A DNA stretch of 64,000 nucleotides. It comes from Photorhabdus caribbeanensis. GTDB taxonomy: Bacteria; Pseudomonadota; Gammaproteobacteria; Enterobacterales; Enterobacteriaceae. Positions 30,929 to 40,932 of the stretch are shown in pieces. Numbering within the stretch: the first letter of the stretch is position 1; every line of letters starts with the position of its first letter. The notes under the pieces were generated by a model. The model saw only the letters and a list, made by a program, of their open reading frames with translations. It searched no databases and was not told the origin of the DNA. The DNA is taken from the NCBI RefSeq assembly GCF_018448885.1, contig NZ_RCWB01000002.1, positions 224,798-288,797 on the forward strand. Reading direction: 5' to 3'. The position numbers were made by a program, and so were the translations under genes.

Positions 30929-31909
30929 ATGGCACTATTAAATGTAGAAAAATTATCGGTTCACTTCGGTGACGAAGAGGCGCCGTTCCGCGCCGTTGAC
31001 CGTATCAGTTACCGAGTTGAGCAAGGGCAGGTTGTCGGGATTGTCGGAGAGTCTGGCTCAGGTAAATCGGTCAGTTCATTGGCTGTGATGGGATTGATTG
31101 ATTATCCTGGCAAGGTAATGGCTGACAAGCTGGAATTTAACCAGCGTGATTTGACCAAAATTTCCGAGCAAGAACGCCGCCAACTGGTTGGTGCGGAAGT
31201 GGCAATGATCTTCCAAGATCCGATGACCAGCTTGAATCCCTGTTATACCGTTGGGTTTCAGATTATGGAAGCGCTGAAAGTGCATCAAGGCGGCAATCGC
31301 CGTACCCGACGCCAGCGAGCGATTGATCTGTTGACCTTGGTTGGTATCCCTGATCCTGCATCACGTCTGGATGTGTATCCGCATCAATTATCCGGTGGTA
31401 TGAGCCAACGGGTGATGATCGCAATGGCGATTGCCTGTCGGCCCAAGTTATTGATTGCTGATGAACCAACAACCGCTTTGGATGTCACCATTCAGGCGCA
31501 GGTTATTGAACTGTTGTTGGAGTTGCAACAGCGGGAGAATATGGCGCTGATATTAATCACCCATGACCTGGCGTTGGTTGCAGAGGCTGCTCATCATATT
31601 ATTGTGATGTATGCCGGACAGGTGGTGGAATCCGCCAAGGCATCGGAGATCTTCCGGGCGCCACGTCATCCGTATACTCAGGCGTTGCTCCGGGCATTAC
31701 CTGAATTTGCCACGGATAAATCCCGTCTTGCCTCTTTACCGGGAGTTGTGCCGGGGAAATATGACCGGCCTATCGGGTGTTTACTGAATCCACGTTGTCC
31801 CTATGCAAATGACCATTGTCGTCAGGTGGAACCGGAATTAAGAACGGTAGGGGAACGTCAGGTGAAATGCCATATACCGTTGGATGATGCGGGGAGGCCG
31901 ACAGTATGA
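30929..31909 (+). CDS. dppD: Dipeptide ABC ATPase DppD
   Basis: 326 residues. Walker A GESGSGKS, signature LSGGMSQR and Walker B LLIADEPT are intact. The C-terminal oligopeptide/dipeptide transporter extension with [16 protein letters not shown] (cysteine-rich, possible Fe-S site) is present. It overlaps dppF by four bases. Confidence 0.95.
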   Translation: MALLNVEKLSVHFGDEEAPFRAVDRISYRVEQGQVVGIVGESGSGKSVSSLAVMGLIDYPGKVMADKLEFNQRDLTKISEQERRQLVGAEVAMIFQDPMTSLNPCYTVGFQIMEALKVHQGGNRRTRRQRAIDLLTLVGIPDPASRLDVYPHQLSGGMSQRVMIAMAIACRPKLLIADEPTTALDVTIQAQVIELLLELQQRENMALILITHDLALVAEAAHHIIVMYAGQVVESAKASEIFRAPRHPYTQALLRALPEFATDKSRLASLPGVVPGKYDRPIGCLLNPRCPYANDHCRQVEPELRTVGERQVKCHIPLDDAGRPTV

Positions 31910-32925
31910 GTGAATCTATTTATCAGGCGCAGGAGATATCAACGGCGCCGTTATTAAAAGCGACAGATCTGAAAAAATATTACCCAATCAAAGGGGGACT
32001 CTTTTCGCCAGCTAGAACGGTAAAAGCGCTGGATGGCATCTCTTTCGAACTGGAAAAGGGAAAAACGCTGGCAGTTGTGGGTGAATCGGGGTGTGGTAAG
32101 TCCACGCTGGGGCGATTGTTGACGATGATTGAAAAACCAACCGATGGTGAGCTTTATTATCAGGGACAAGATCTGCTGGTGCCAAATAAAGACGCTGAAA
32201 AACTGCGTCGTCAGAAAATCCAGATTGTGTTTCAAAATCCTTATGGTTCACTTAATCCGCGTAAGAAAGTTGGTCAGATTCTGGAGGAGCCTCTGCGGAT
32301 CAACACCGAGTTGAGCGCACAGGAGCGTAAAGAAAAAGTGTTGCAGATGATGGAAAAAGTGGGGCTAAAAACTGAACACTACAGCCGCTATCCGCACATG
32401 TTCTCTGGTGGTCAACGCCAACGGATTGCGATTGCTCGTGGTCTGATGTTGGACCCGGATGTGGTGATTGCGGATGAACCGGTTTCCGCATTGGATGTCT
32501 CGGTGCGGGCACAGGTGTTGAATTTGATGATGGACTTACAACAAGAGTTGGGGCTCTCTTATGTCTTTATTTCCCACGACTTATCGGTGGTTGAACATAT
32601 CGCTGATGAAGTGATGGTGATGTACCTCGGTCGTTGTGTGGAAAAAGGCAGTAAAGAGATGATTTTCAGTAACCCACGTCACCCCTATACACAGGCGTTA
32701 TTATCAGCAACGCCAAGGCTGAATCCTGAATTACGTCGTGAACGGATAAAATTGACAGGTGAATTGCCAAGCCCGATGAATCCACCTCCCGGTTGTGCAT
32801 TTGCAGCGCGTTGCCGCCGGGCGCTTAGCGTTTGTACTCAGCTTCAGCCAAAACTGAATCAATATGGTAATCAACTGATCGCTTGTTTTGCGGTTGATCA
32901 GGATGAAAATGTTGCAGTGGAATAA
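31906..32925 (+). CDS. dppF: Dipeptide ABC ATPase DppF
   Basis: 339 residues. Walker A GESGCGKS, signature FSGGQRQR and Walker [13 protein letters not shown] are present. The C-terminal cysteine set [15 protein letters not shown] is intact. ATGA overlap with dppD implies coupled translation. A terminator follows at 32947. Confidence 0.95.
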   Translation: MSESIYQAQEISTAPLLKATDLKKYYPIKGGLFSPARTVKALDGISFELEKGKTLAVVGESGCGKSTLGRLLTMIEKPTDGELYYQGQDLLVPNKDAEKLRRQKIQIVFQNPYGSLNPRKKVGQILEEPLRINTELSAQERKEKVLQMMEKVGLKTEHYSRYPHMFSGGQRQRIAIARGLMLDPDVVIADEPVSALDVSVRAQVLNLMMDLQQELGLSYVFISHDLSVVEHIADEVMVMYLGRCVEKGSKEMIFSNPRHPYTQALLSATPRLNPELRRERIKLTGELPSPMNPPPGCAFAARCRRALSVCTQLQPKLNQYGNQLIACFAVDQDENVAVE

Positions 32926-32946
32926 TTGGTTAAGCTAATAACTTTT

Positions 32947-32982
32947 AAGGATGGTGGGTAGGTTGAGCCATCCTTATTTTCT
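32947..32982 (+). terminator. Intrinsic terminator of the dpp operon
   Basis: AAGGATGG pairs with CCATCCTT across a 13-base loop, followed by ATTTTCTTT. Confidence 0.75.
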
Positions 32983-33254
32983 TTCTGATTTCCCCCTTTC
33001 AAACCCGAGTTGCGGCAACTTACTTAAAAAGAGTGAGTTAAAAGAGATAAAAAAAATCGTCTATTTGGCAATGATAAACCTGCTGTTACAAATGTCATTC
33101 AGCAACTTATTCATTACACGTATAAAAATCCCTTATGGGATGAAATATCCATTTTCTGGGACGGAATGCTTACCCTGTAAATATTCTTATGATTTATATT
33201 CTAAAGGAGAGAATTCATCATTATTTGACATTGAGTCATCAGGGAGAGTCATGT
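32983..33254. other. Leader region of the diketopiperazine cluster
   Basis: About 270 bp with no gene. GGGAGAG at 33242-33248 is the ribosome-binding site of the oxygenase gene. An ATG at 33251 opens only a five-codon frame overlapping the real start at 33255, which might modulate translation. No clear promoter. Confidence 0.4.
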
Positions 33255-34226
33255 ATGAAAAGTTTTGAGAAAATACCTCACATTGACCTTGCACCAATAT
33301 TTGCCCATACAGATACGGGATTATTGTCAGTCGCTGAGCAAGTTCGCCAAATATATACAAATGTGGGATTTGCTTACCTGATTAATCACGGCATATCAGA
33401 AGATTTAGTACAAGCCACTTTTCAGGCAGCAAGAGATTTCCACAATTTACCACTGAATAAAAAATTAAAAATTCGTCAAAATAAGTTCTTTCGGGGTTAT
33501 ATGCCGAGGAGTACATCTCGATTTGAATTATCTACTTTGGAAAAAGCAAACAAGCCTAATCAAAGTGAGGCATTTATTATTGCTAATGAAGTATTGGAGG
33601 AAAGTGAAGATTTTAAACTAGAACAAAACTTAGCTGGCCCAAATCAATGGCCTGAAGATATGCCGGAGTTTAAGGAGACGATCACAACATACTATAAATC
33701 TATGCAGGCTTTGGCTAAACGGATGGTACAAGTTTTTGCAATGGCGTTCGGCCTAAGCCCCGATGCATTAGATAATTATTTCAGGGAACCGACTATTTTC
33801 TTGAGGCTTCAATATTACCCGGAACAGCCAGATATCATTCCTGAAGACCAGTATGGCATTGCCCCGCATACGGATTATGGATTTTTGACCTTATTAGCAC
33901 AAGATACGATTGGGGGACTGCAAGTCAAAAATCAAGAGGGAGAATGGATTGATGTTCCACCTGAACCGGGTTCTTTTATCCTAAATAGCGGAGATATGAT
34001 CAAATGGATGACTAACGATAACTTTATTTCTACTCCCCACCGGGTAATAAATCGCTCTGGAAAGAAACGATATGCTATTCCTTTCTTTTTTGAGCCAAGT
34101 ATGCACGCTCAAATAGCTCCATTAGATATATTTCAGGATGCGGATAATCCGGCAAGGTATCCTCATATTGAGTATGCAGATCATCTTATGACGAGAATAA
34201 AATCAAATTACAGTATTGGTGCTTAG
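33255..34226 (+). CDS. 2-oxoglutarate/Fe(II) oxygenase (isopenicillin N synthase-like)
   Basis: 323 residues with the DIOX_N and 2OG-FeII_Oxy layout. The iron ligands are H and D of HTDYGFLTLL (about residues 211-213) and H of PHRVINRS (about 267). The RYAIPFFFEPS segment holds the R/S-type cosubstrate anchor. The start ATG at 33255 is chosen for its ribosome-binding site. It is the first gene beside a cyclodipeptide synthase 33 bp downstream, so the likely substrate is the diketopiperazine (hydroxylation, desaturation or cyclisation). Known members also make ethylene or act on free amino acids, so the reaction is open. Confidence 0.85.
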   Translation: MKSFEKIPHIDLAPIFAHTDTGLLSVAEQVRQIYTNVGFAYLINHGISEDLVQATFQAARDFHNLPLNKKLKIRQNKFFRGYMPRSTSRFELSTLEKANKPNQSEAFIIANEVLEESEDFKLEQNLAGPNQWPEDMPEFKETITTYYKSMQALAKRMVQVFAMAFGLSPDALDNYFREPTIFLRLQYYPEQPDIIPEDQYGIAPHTDYGFLTLLAQDTIGGLQVKNQEGEWIDVPPEPGSFILNSGDMIKWMTNDNFISTPHRVINRSGKKRYAIPFFFEPSMHAQIAPLDIFQDADNPARYPHIEYADHLMTRIKSNYSIGA

Positions 34227-34259
34227 GGAATAATAAAGCTTCAATTTGGAGGCAAGAAT

Positions 34260-35000
34260 ATGGCTAGTTACACATTCTTTTCAAAAGCTGCATTCAATTT
34301 TGATAAAGAAAAAACGGCCTTGTTGGGTAGCAAGGTTATCTTACTTATCAGTGTCGGCCAAAAATATCACGAAGGCGATAAACTCGCAGCAACCATTGAT
34401 TTAATTAATAGGAGTGGGTTTTCTTCATGTACAATTGCAGTAGCTGATACCTTACAGCGGCATAATTATTTGGGAATGAGTTGTGAAGCCGCCTATCGTT
34501 TTACATATGAATTGGGTACTTCCTGGATCGCTCGAAATTCTGAAGTTCTCGCTGCACTCTCGATTCCCAACAATATTCTCCGCTGGGATGAGGCCCTAAA
34601 CGATATATCATATTTGGCATTTCGAGAAGATATAGAAGAATTATATGCCAATGATCTTGCCTATAAAGAGGCGATTAACGAAACCATAGGCATATTCACT
34701 GATCGAATGGTAAAGCGGGAGCCAAGTATTGATACCGCTCAGGCATTTATAAGCTGTTTAAATTATCTTATGGAAGAATGTCCCATAATCATGCCGATTT
34801 GGGCAGCTAAAGGTTACGATTTTGTCATCTACCCACAACCAATGACTGCGGCTATGAATGCTACACGCGAGCGTTTCGTTGTTGAAAAATATCCTGGAAA
34901 AGAACGCTGGTTATCTCTACGCTTTAAGAAGCGGTCTATGCCAAATTTTCTTAATAATACATTCCTTCAGGAAGACGCGATTCATTGTATGGTGGAATAA
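34260..35000 (+). CDS. tRNA-dependent cyclodipeptide synthase, XYP subfamily
   Basis: 246 residues. By eye alignment to AlbC-type enzymes, the catalytic serine is in LLISVGQKYHEGDKL (about residue 30). The YxxxE pair is in CLNYLMEECP and the second tyrosine is in FVIYPQPM. Because the residue after the serine region is Q rather than N and the late tyrosine is followed by P, it fits the XYP subfamily rather than NYQ. The family uses two aminoacyl-tRNAs to make a cyclic dipeptide. AGGCAAG precedes the ATG. It shares a probable transcript with the oxygenase upstream. Confidence 0.82.
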   Translation: MASYTFFSKAAFNFDKEKTALLGSKVILLISVGQKYHEGDKLAATIDLINRSGFSSCTIAVADTLQRHNYLGMSCEAAYRFTYELGTSWIARNSEVLAALSIPNNILRWDEALNDISYLAFREDIEELYANDLAYKEAINETIGIFTDRMVKREPSIDTAQAFISCLNYLMEECPIIMPIWAAKGYDFVIYPQPMTAAMNATRERFVVEKYPGKERWLSLRFKKRSMPNFLNNTFLQEDAIHCMVE

Positions 35001-35080
35001 ATCAAAAAGACATGAAATATCAGTAACCTGATAGATATGAAATAACTAAGGAAGATAAGGTCATAGTCTGTCGTTCCAAG

Positions 35081-35146
35081 AAATTCCCGGCACATGTTAA
35101 GCCAATATTCGAGCTTGTTTCAATAAGGTTCCGGGAATTTTTTAGA
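35081..35146 (+). terminator. Long-loop hairpin after the synthase gene
   Basis: AAATTCCCGG (35081-35090) pairs perfectly with CCGGGAATTT (35131-35140), followed by TTTAG. The 40-base loop is unusually long, so it may be an attenuator between synthase and exporter. Confidence 0.5.
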
Positions 35147-35176
35147 TGAGCTACTGAACACAGTGGAGGCTATTTG

Positions 35177-36697
35177 ATGATTTTTTTCTCAGAGAATCAC
35201 AGAAAGTGGTGGGTTTTGACGGGGGTGAGTATTGCGAGCTTTCTTGGTTGTATTGACTTTACTATCGTCAATACGGCCTTGCCCGCAATAAGAGCTGATC
35301 TTCATGCTACAGTGGCTGAACTCCAGTGGATTATCAATATTTTTCTCTTGGCGCTATCGGCTTTCATGGTTGTGATGGGGCGTATGGCGGATCTCTATGG
35401 TCGTCGACGGGTACTCTACCTTGGCGCCATATGCTTTGGGCTCGCATCACTCGGTGCTGGGCTCGTTACCAATATAAACTGGCTTATCGCTTTTCGATTT
35501 GCTCAGGGAGTATCTTGCGCAATCTTATACACCGCCTCTGGCGCCATAGTTTCTAATGCTTTCCCTGAGGAGGAGCGTGGAAAAGGTATCGGTTTGCTCT
35601 TTGGGGTTAATGGACTTGGGCTGGCAATCGGTCCAGTAATAGGAGGAATCATTGTTAGCACTCTGGGTTGGCGTTGGATTTTCCTGATAAACGTTCCATT
35701 AATTGTCTTAAGCCTATTAATCTGTACGGTTAGCGTCACAGAATCTAAGAATAAGGAACAAGGGACGACGTTAGACTGGGGGGGATTGATTTTTCTGATC
35801 ACCGGTCTGTCGGCCTGCATTGTTGTACTCAGCTTAGGTAGTGAGTGGGGATGGTTGTCATTCTCTACGCTAGGTCTTTTAATAATGTCAGTCGTCGCGT
35901 TGGTCATATTTTATCATATTGAACAACGGGTCTCTGCGCCGATCCTTCAACTCCATCTGTTTAAAAACCGGACTTTCATTGGTGCGGCTATAGCCAATGC
36001 GGCACTGGCCTTTTTTTACTGTCTGGCTTTTTTCCTGATGCCTCTGTACCTACACACGATAAAAGATCTTGAAGGATATCAGATAGGTATGATGTTGCTT
36101 CCTACTACGGCGATGGTTGCTCTTCTTTCACCGATTGTTGGTCGGCTTACTGACCGAATGGGAGTCAAAATAATACTTGTCAGCGGCTTCTTATTTTTTG
36201 CTATTTCAGCATTCCTTCAAACACTCTTTTCCGAATACAGCAGTCTATTCAGTATTGCTATTGCGTTTACGCTTATGGGTATTGGTTGGGCTTGTGTGTT
36301 GGGGCCATCTACAGTGGCTGCGCTGTCATCTGTACCGGAACGTATGGGAGCGGTTGCTATGGGGTCATCGTGGACGGTGCATAATATTGGCGGGGCGGTA
36401 GGTCTTGCCTTTGGTCTGCTACTTTATCAGCAAGTTGCTACCAGCAGCTTGTTACTCAAATTAGGTGCGTTTGGCGTGGCGCCTGGTCAATGGGTGGAGA
36501 AAGTTATCGCTGAACCTGGAGGTGCTCTTTCAGCTTTGCATCAGCATGCTGGTCTTGACCTTGCAGATGCGCTAAATGTTTTTCATACGTTCTTTATTGA
36601 GGGATACCGTGCGGCAATGTGGCTGTTGCTAGCCATCTCCCTTTCAGTTTTGTGTGTCCTTTCGATGACATTGAAACGACAACAGTCGAAACAATAG
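35177..36697 (+). CDS. MFS drug/metabolite exporter, DHA2 (EmrB/QacA) family
   Basis: 506 residues, about 14 membrane segments. Motif A is GRMADLYGRRR after helix 2, and the early DFTIVNTALPAI motif D1 is typical of the 14-helix DHA2 group. GGAGG lies seven bases before ATG 35177; a TTG one codon earlier is not needed. Its position after the cyclodipeptide synthase suggests export of the product or self-resistance (inference). Confidence 0.88.
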   Translation: MIFFSENHRKWWVLTGVSIASFLGCIDFTIVNTALPAIRADLHATVAELQWIINIFLLALSAFMVVMGRMADLYGRRRVLYLGAICFGLASLGAGLVTNINWLIAFRFAQGVSCAILYTASGAIVSNAFPEEERGKGIGLLFGVNGLGLAIGPVIGGIIVSTLGWRWIFLINVPLIVLSLLICTVSVTESKNKEQGTTLDWGGLIFLITGLSACIVVLSLGSEWGWLSFSTLGLLIMSVVALVIFYHIEQRVSAPILQLHLFKNRTFIGAAIANAALAFFYCLAFFLMPLYLHTIKDLEGYQIGMMLLPTTAMVALLSPIVGRLTDRMGVKIILVSGFLFFAISAFLQTLFSEYSSLFSIAIAFTLMGIGWACVLGPSTVAALSSVPERMGAVAMGSSWTVHNIGGAVGLAFGLLLYQQVATSSLLLKLGAFGVAPGQWVEKVIAEPGGALSALHQHAGLDLADALNVFHTFFIEGYRAAMWLLLAISLSVLCVLSMTLKRQQSKQ

Positions 36698-36831
36698 GCA
36701 TTACAGGAAGATGCCACGTTGTTCGGCAGCTATCTGCAATAGATTTAAAAATCGGTCTAAATCGAAAATAGATGATGAAACAACAGAGAGACAGTGACTA
36801 CTACTAACTTTGAAAATTAGGGGAGAACACC

Positions 36832-38475
36832 GTGGGGACAGAATCAAGCCACCAGCGTATGACGAATATCTCATCACCTCATCCACGGGCGTTTTCTCCA
36901 TTAATGTTAGTTGTATTGATTCTGGTAAGTTCTCTCGGATCAATAATTGGTATCCAAACACTTGTCACTCTGGGTGTCACACCAAGCACATCTATAATTG
37001 GTGCTCTGGTTGCTATGGCTATTGCACGGCTCCCAATCTATCAATTCACGCTTTTCCGTTCTGTTCATGCACAAAATTTAGTGCAAACCAGTATGTCCTC
37101 TGCCACTTTTGGGGCAGCTATCAGCCTTCTCGCCCCGCTTGGTATCGCGTACGTCATGGAGATGCCTGAACTCATTATGCCGATACTGGTAGGGGTAAGT
37201 TTGGCTATGTTGTGGGATGCTTTCCTGCTATATCGTATGTTTGATTCCCCGGTATTTCCAGCATCAGGCGCTTGGCCTCTTGGGATGGCTACCGCTGAGG
37301 TGATCAAAACCACTGATCGAGGAGGTTATCGAACGATCACATTAATCTGTGGGGTGATAAGTGGGTTTATCGGCAGTCTTTTAGGTTTGCCAATGTCGGC
37401 TGCCGGTATTGCTTTTATCGGGGGCTTTGCGGCTATGCTGTCATTCGCGGCTGGACTGCTATTGGCTCCCTGTCTCTATATTGTGTTTGCATTGGATATC
37501 AGTACCCTGAGAATGCCTGAAGGGATTTTGGTTGGTGCTGGTATGGTGGCAGCTTTGCAAATTGGTCTTTCCATGTACAAGCGGAAGAAGAGACACATCA
37601 CTATCCCCGCCGGTGGTCATCAACATCAGATTGATCAGCTTGGTACCTCATCTTTTCGGGCTTTACTCGGTCTCGGTAGTTTGGGCTATCTACTTTTGGC
37701 TATGATACTTGCTTTAGGGACAGGGCTATTTGAACAACTTAGTTTACCTATGTTGATTGGATTCGTTGTATTTGGCACGATCTCAGCGCTACTTCACGAG
37801 CTCATCGTGGGAATCGCAGCCATGAATACCGGGTGGATGCCGGCGTTTGGTGTAGCGCTACTCTCATTAGTCATTGGTATCTGGATCGGCTTTCCAGTAA
37901 AGGCTTTAGTCGTATTAACCGCATTTACATCGGCAACTGGGCCTGCATTTGCTGATATGGGCTACGACCTTAAAGCAGGATACATATTGAGAGGTGATAA
38001 TCGTGATCCCATATTTGAGCAAAGAGGGCGGCGAGAACAAATGATCGCAGGCATGTTAGGTTTTGGCATAGCGATTTTAGCTGTTCTACTGACCTGGCAG
38101 GATTTATTCGCTCGTAACCTGTTTGCCCCCGTCAATTTGGCTTATGCTGCGGCGATTAAAACAAGTATAGATCAAAGCAACTTAATGACTTTCACCGGCT
38201 GGGTAATACTGGGCGCGCTACTACAAGTTATTGGCGGCGCTCGGGGCCAATTAGGTATCATGCTTGCAACAGGGCTATTGATAGCTAAACCTACGGTTGG
38301 TTGGATGGTTCTCCTTGGGTTGATTTGTCGTTTATGGGTAAAACGAAAGTATCGCAACCACCCTTCCCACGGACTGGAGTCTTTCGCGGGCGGGATGATT
38401 GCAGGAGATGCTCTTTGTAGCATAATGTTGAGCACCCATTCACCCGCGGTCGGGCAGAGCACAGACAAACATTAA
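36832..38475 (+). CDS. OPT-family oligopeptide transporter
   Basis: 547 residues, about 14-16 membrane segments, with features of prokaryotic OPT transporters (DSPVFPASGAWPLGMATAEVIKTTD region). GTG at 36832 is the start because AGGGGAGA sits seven bases upstream; ATG 36859 is the alternative. OPT proteins take up peptides or metal-peptide complexes. Its stop is adjacent to the convergent AraC gene. In this cluster it could re-import a peptide or the cyclic product; this is inference. Confidence 0.85.
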   Translation: MGTESSHQRMTNISSPHPRAFSPLMLVVLILVSSLGSIIGIQTLVTLGVTPSTSIIGALVAMAIARLPIYQFTLFRSVHAQNLVQTSMSSATFGAAISLLAPLGIAYVMEMPELIMPILVGVSLAMLWDAFLLYRMFDSPVFPASGAWPLGMATAEVIKTTDRGGYRTITLICGVISGFIGSLLGLPMSAAGIAFIGGFAAMLSFAAGLLLAPCLYIVFALDISTLRMPEGILVGAGMVAALQIGLSMYKRKKRHITIPAGGHQHQIDQLGTSSFRALLGLGSLGYLLLAMILALGTGLFEQLSLPMLIGFVVFGTISALLHELIVGIAAMNTGWMPAFGVALLSLVIGIWIGFPVKALVVLTAFTSATGPAFADMGYDLKAGYILRGDNRDPIFEQRGRREQMIAGMLGFGIAILAVLLTWQDLFARNLFAPVNLAYAAAIKTSIDQSNLMTFTGWVILGALLQVIGGARGQLGIMLATGLLIAKPTVGWMVLLGLICRLWVKRKYRNHPSHGLESFAGGMIAGDALCSIMLSTHSPAVGQSTDKH

Positions 38476-39501
38476 TCAACGAGATCGTAGCCAAAAATCG
38501 CCACTAGGCTGCAAGACAGATGAATCTTCATCGGTAGGAAGAACGATTCTTTTCGTTTCGCTTGGAGAATAGCTAAATTTCCTCTTATAGGCACGCGCAA
38601 ATTGAACCGGGCTACTGAACCCATACTGATAAGCCAAGTCAGCAATACGTTGACGTGGAGTGATTTGGGAACTCAGAATTGAATGCACTTTAGATAAACG
38701 TCGTGAACAAATGTAATTTGCTACACCGCCTACCGTTTCGAAGAGCCGGTATAAATGACTCCTGGAAATGCCGATTTGTTCACAAATCTGGTTAACGTTT
38801 AGTTTATTTGAATTAAGATTTTGATCAATATAGTGTCTGATCCTGTTGAATAAAGTCGTATCAATTGCAGTTTGTGCCTGAATAATATTATCTGGGGTGG
38901 CAGAAAGCGTTGCATTCAGGAAGCCCAAAGTAGCTTGCATAACCTGTGGCATATCGTTCTTCGGCAAGTGGGGAGTATGTAGAAATAGTGCTTTAATATG
39001 TTCTGCAAAAAGCTGTCCCAGGCTGTGATTTAAAACTGCCCCGTGGAAATTAGCCGTTGTTGCTGGGAGAAGATCACGAGGAACCATCAACATGATGACC
39101 TCACCTTCGGCGATGCTCAAATCATATGGTTGGCCTAAATCGATAACAGCCAATTGTGAAGGCTTTATCTTAGCTTGGTGGCTAGCATCATTATAAATCC
39201 ACGAATCAGAAAGACTAAGGCGAAAATAATAGTGGTCAAGATTGTCCTTGCGGATCTTGTCTAATGAACGATAAGCAAAGTCATTGATTGTATTCTCGCG
39301 CTTGCTAAGGAAACGCCAACGTCCGAGCATCAACTCCCCTATATGCATTCCACAGAAATTAGCATCTAAGATAATAATTTCACGCATTTTTAGCGAAATA
39401 TTATGATGCTGATGCTTTTCTCGCCAAGCATCAAACCGCTCAGCTTTAGAATAGGAGAGTGCTGAAAAACGATAGGGGTATAAATCTTCAAGATCACTCA
39501 T
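38476..39501 (-). CDS. AraC-family transcriptional regulator
   Basis: 341 residues from ATG 39501 (MSDLEDLYPYRF), which has AAGGAT upstream; a longer frame to 39606 has no such support. The C-terminal AraC domain is LNVNQICEQIGISRSHLYRLF (given only as ICEQIGISRSHLYRLF) with second helix IADLAYQYGFSSPVQFARAYKRKF. The N-terminal half is an AraC-binding-like cupin region. It sits convergent to the OPT gene and probably controls the upstream cluster. Confidence 0.85.
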   Translation of the reverse strand: MSDLEDLYPYRFSALSYSKAERFDAWREKHQHHNISLKMREIIILDANFCGMHIGELMLGRWRFLSKRENTINDFAYRSLDKIRKDNLDHYYFRLSLSDSWIYNDASHQAKIKPSQLAVIDLGQPYDLSIAEGEVIMLMVPRDLLPATTANFHGAVLNHSLGQLFAEHIKALFLHTPHLPKNDMPQVMQATLGFLNATLSATPDNIIQAQTAIDTTLFNRIRHYIDQNLNSNKLNVNQICEQIGISRSHLYRLFETVGGVANYICSRRLSKVHSILSSQITPRQRIADLAYQYGFSSPVQFARAYKRKFSYSPSETKRIVLPTDEDSSVLQPSGDFWLRSR

Positions 39502-40045
39502 ACACACCATCCTTTCACACAAGGTTAATAGTGTCATGTTGAGGGGGCAGGACATACAGTGAATTACTGTGGTTAATATATGCTTCTCCGAAACTGGTGC
39601 ATACAATAGAATATAGTATAAATTTAAACTTTCATTACGTTTTGCTTAATGATGTCGTGTATACAGTGAGTTAAATCACGGCAACATAACTATTAGGAAC
39701 GTGTCTTGGGCAGAATAAGTAAAGGTGGATCGCTAGGAAAAACAAGTAGCTTGGCTTGATACTTTTCTTCGTGTAATGCTAAAAGGGTGACTAATTTAAG
39801 CTTCTGATTGGTGGCTTGATTTCATCAGCGTTACACATTGTGGTCAAATCAGGCGATTTTAAATAGGAAAATTGAATATTTATATGTTTTTCTAATAGTT
39901 ACAGATAACCACCAAAGGTAATTATTTTAGGAAAATAACGACTTGGATAAGTGAAACAGGATCGTTGGCGATAAAATCAAGTATACTCAATTCCATTGAT
40001 CACGTGTTATAACTGCGATATCCACAGGCATTGGTTTAAGTGAAA
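39502..40045. other. 540-bp divergent intergenic region
   Basis: Contains the promoter side of the AraC gene (minus) and the HAMP-protein gene (plus). No repeats, RNA genes or clear operators seen. Confidence 0.4.
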
Positions 40046-40753
40046 ATGAAATTGCGCGTCAAACGTTCGTTAACCATTAAACAGATGGCCGCAGTGACCG
40101 GCGTCACGCTAGTGACCATTGCTATTTTTATTACGATTCAATTGTGTCATTTTATACAGCAACGTAAAGATGATTATATCAGCCAGCTTAATAATGCGGC
40201 AGTTCAGGTACAGGCGCCTTTAACGGAAGCACTACTTAATTCTGATCTTGGTAAAGCAAAAGAGTTGCTGATAGGGTTGCGTACTGTAGGGATTTTAGGG
40301 CGGGCAGATGTGGTATTACCGGAGGATATCCGGGTGATACGATTGAGCTTTGCTACCCATCGTCCAATCCCCGAACTGGCTAAGCGTGTTTTTGGTATCC
40401 CTGTGGAAGTGAGTATTCCTCTTCATGTTTATGGTTCAGTATCGACAGATACTAAACCGCTAGGGCATCTGATTTTGCAAGTGGATTCCAACCGAGTATA
40501 CCGTTTTGCTATTAATACGTTGGCACTGATGCTGACAACTTATTTATTACTGGCCCTTATCCTTACGGTGTCGATAAGCTGGTGTATTAACCGGATTATT
40601 GTGCACCCATTACGTGACATTGCACGGGATCTTAATAACGATCAACCATCAGAGCCAATGGCTTGCCCTAAATACCATCAGGACGATGAATTAGGTATGC
40701 TGATCAGAGGATATAATCGTCAATTTGATAAGCATAAACCTCCGTCATCATGA
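40046..40753 (+). CDS. HAMP-domain membrane protein, truncated YhjK/HmsP-type phosphodiesterase
   Basis: 235 residues: membrane helix about 16-36, periplasmic sensor region, second helix about 158-180 and a HAMP domain (NRIIVHPLRDIARDL). The sequence matches the N-terminus of E. coli YhjK (PdeK)/HmsP, which normally continues into GGDEF and EAL domains. Here it ends cleanly at GYNRQFDKHKPPSS. No GGDEF or EAL remnant follows before yhjJ, its normal neighbour. The signalling output domain has been lost; whether the stump works is unknown. ATG 40046 preferred over GTG 40040. Confidence 0.75.
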   Translation: MKLRVKRSLTIKQMAAVTGVTLVTIAIFITIQLCHFIQQRKDDYISQLNNAAVQVQAPLTEALLNSDLGKAKELLIGLRTVGILGRADVVLPEDIRVIRLSFATHRPIPELAKRVFGIPVEVSIPLHVYGSVSTDTKPLGHLILQVDSNRVYRFAINTLALMLTTYLLLALILTVSISWCINRIIVHPLRDIARDLNNDQPSEPMACPKYHQDDELGMLIRGYNRQFDKHKPPSS

Positions 40754-40932
40754 AACCATCCGTGGCGGTTTGAGGTCTAATCCTCAGTTATAATCCTGAC
40801 AGGATTTCGTCGGCTAAAATTCAGGTTTTTGCTTTTTCTACCGTTATTATTGGTCGAAGGGAACATATTCTGTCATCAATTGGTTAAACCTTCGAAGGCT
40901 AAAACCAAGGATAGACATCTATAGGGGTTCAC

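Noticed and set aside
36701..36961. 86-codon frame antisense to the OPT start region
   Set aside because: Overlaps the leader and N-terminus of a clear OPT gene and has no family pattern.
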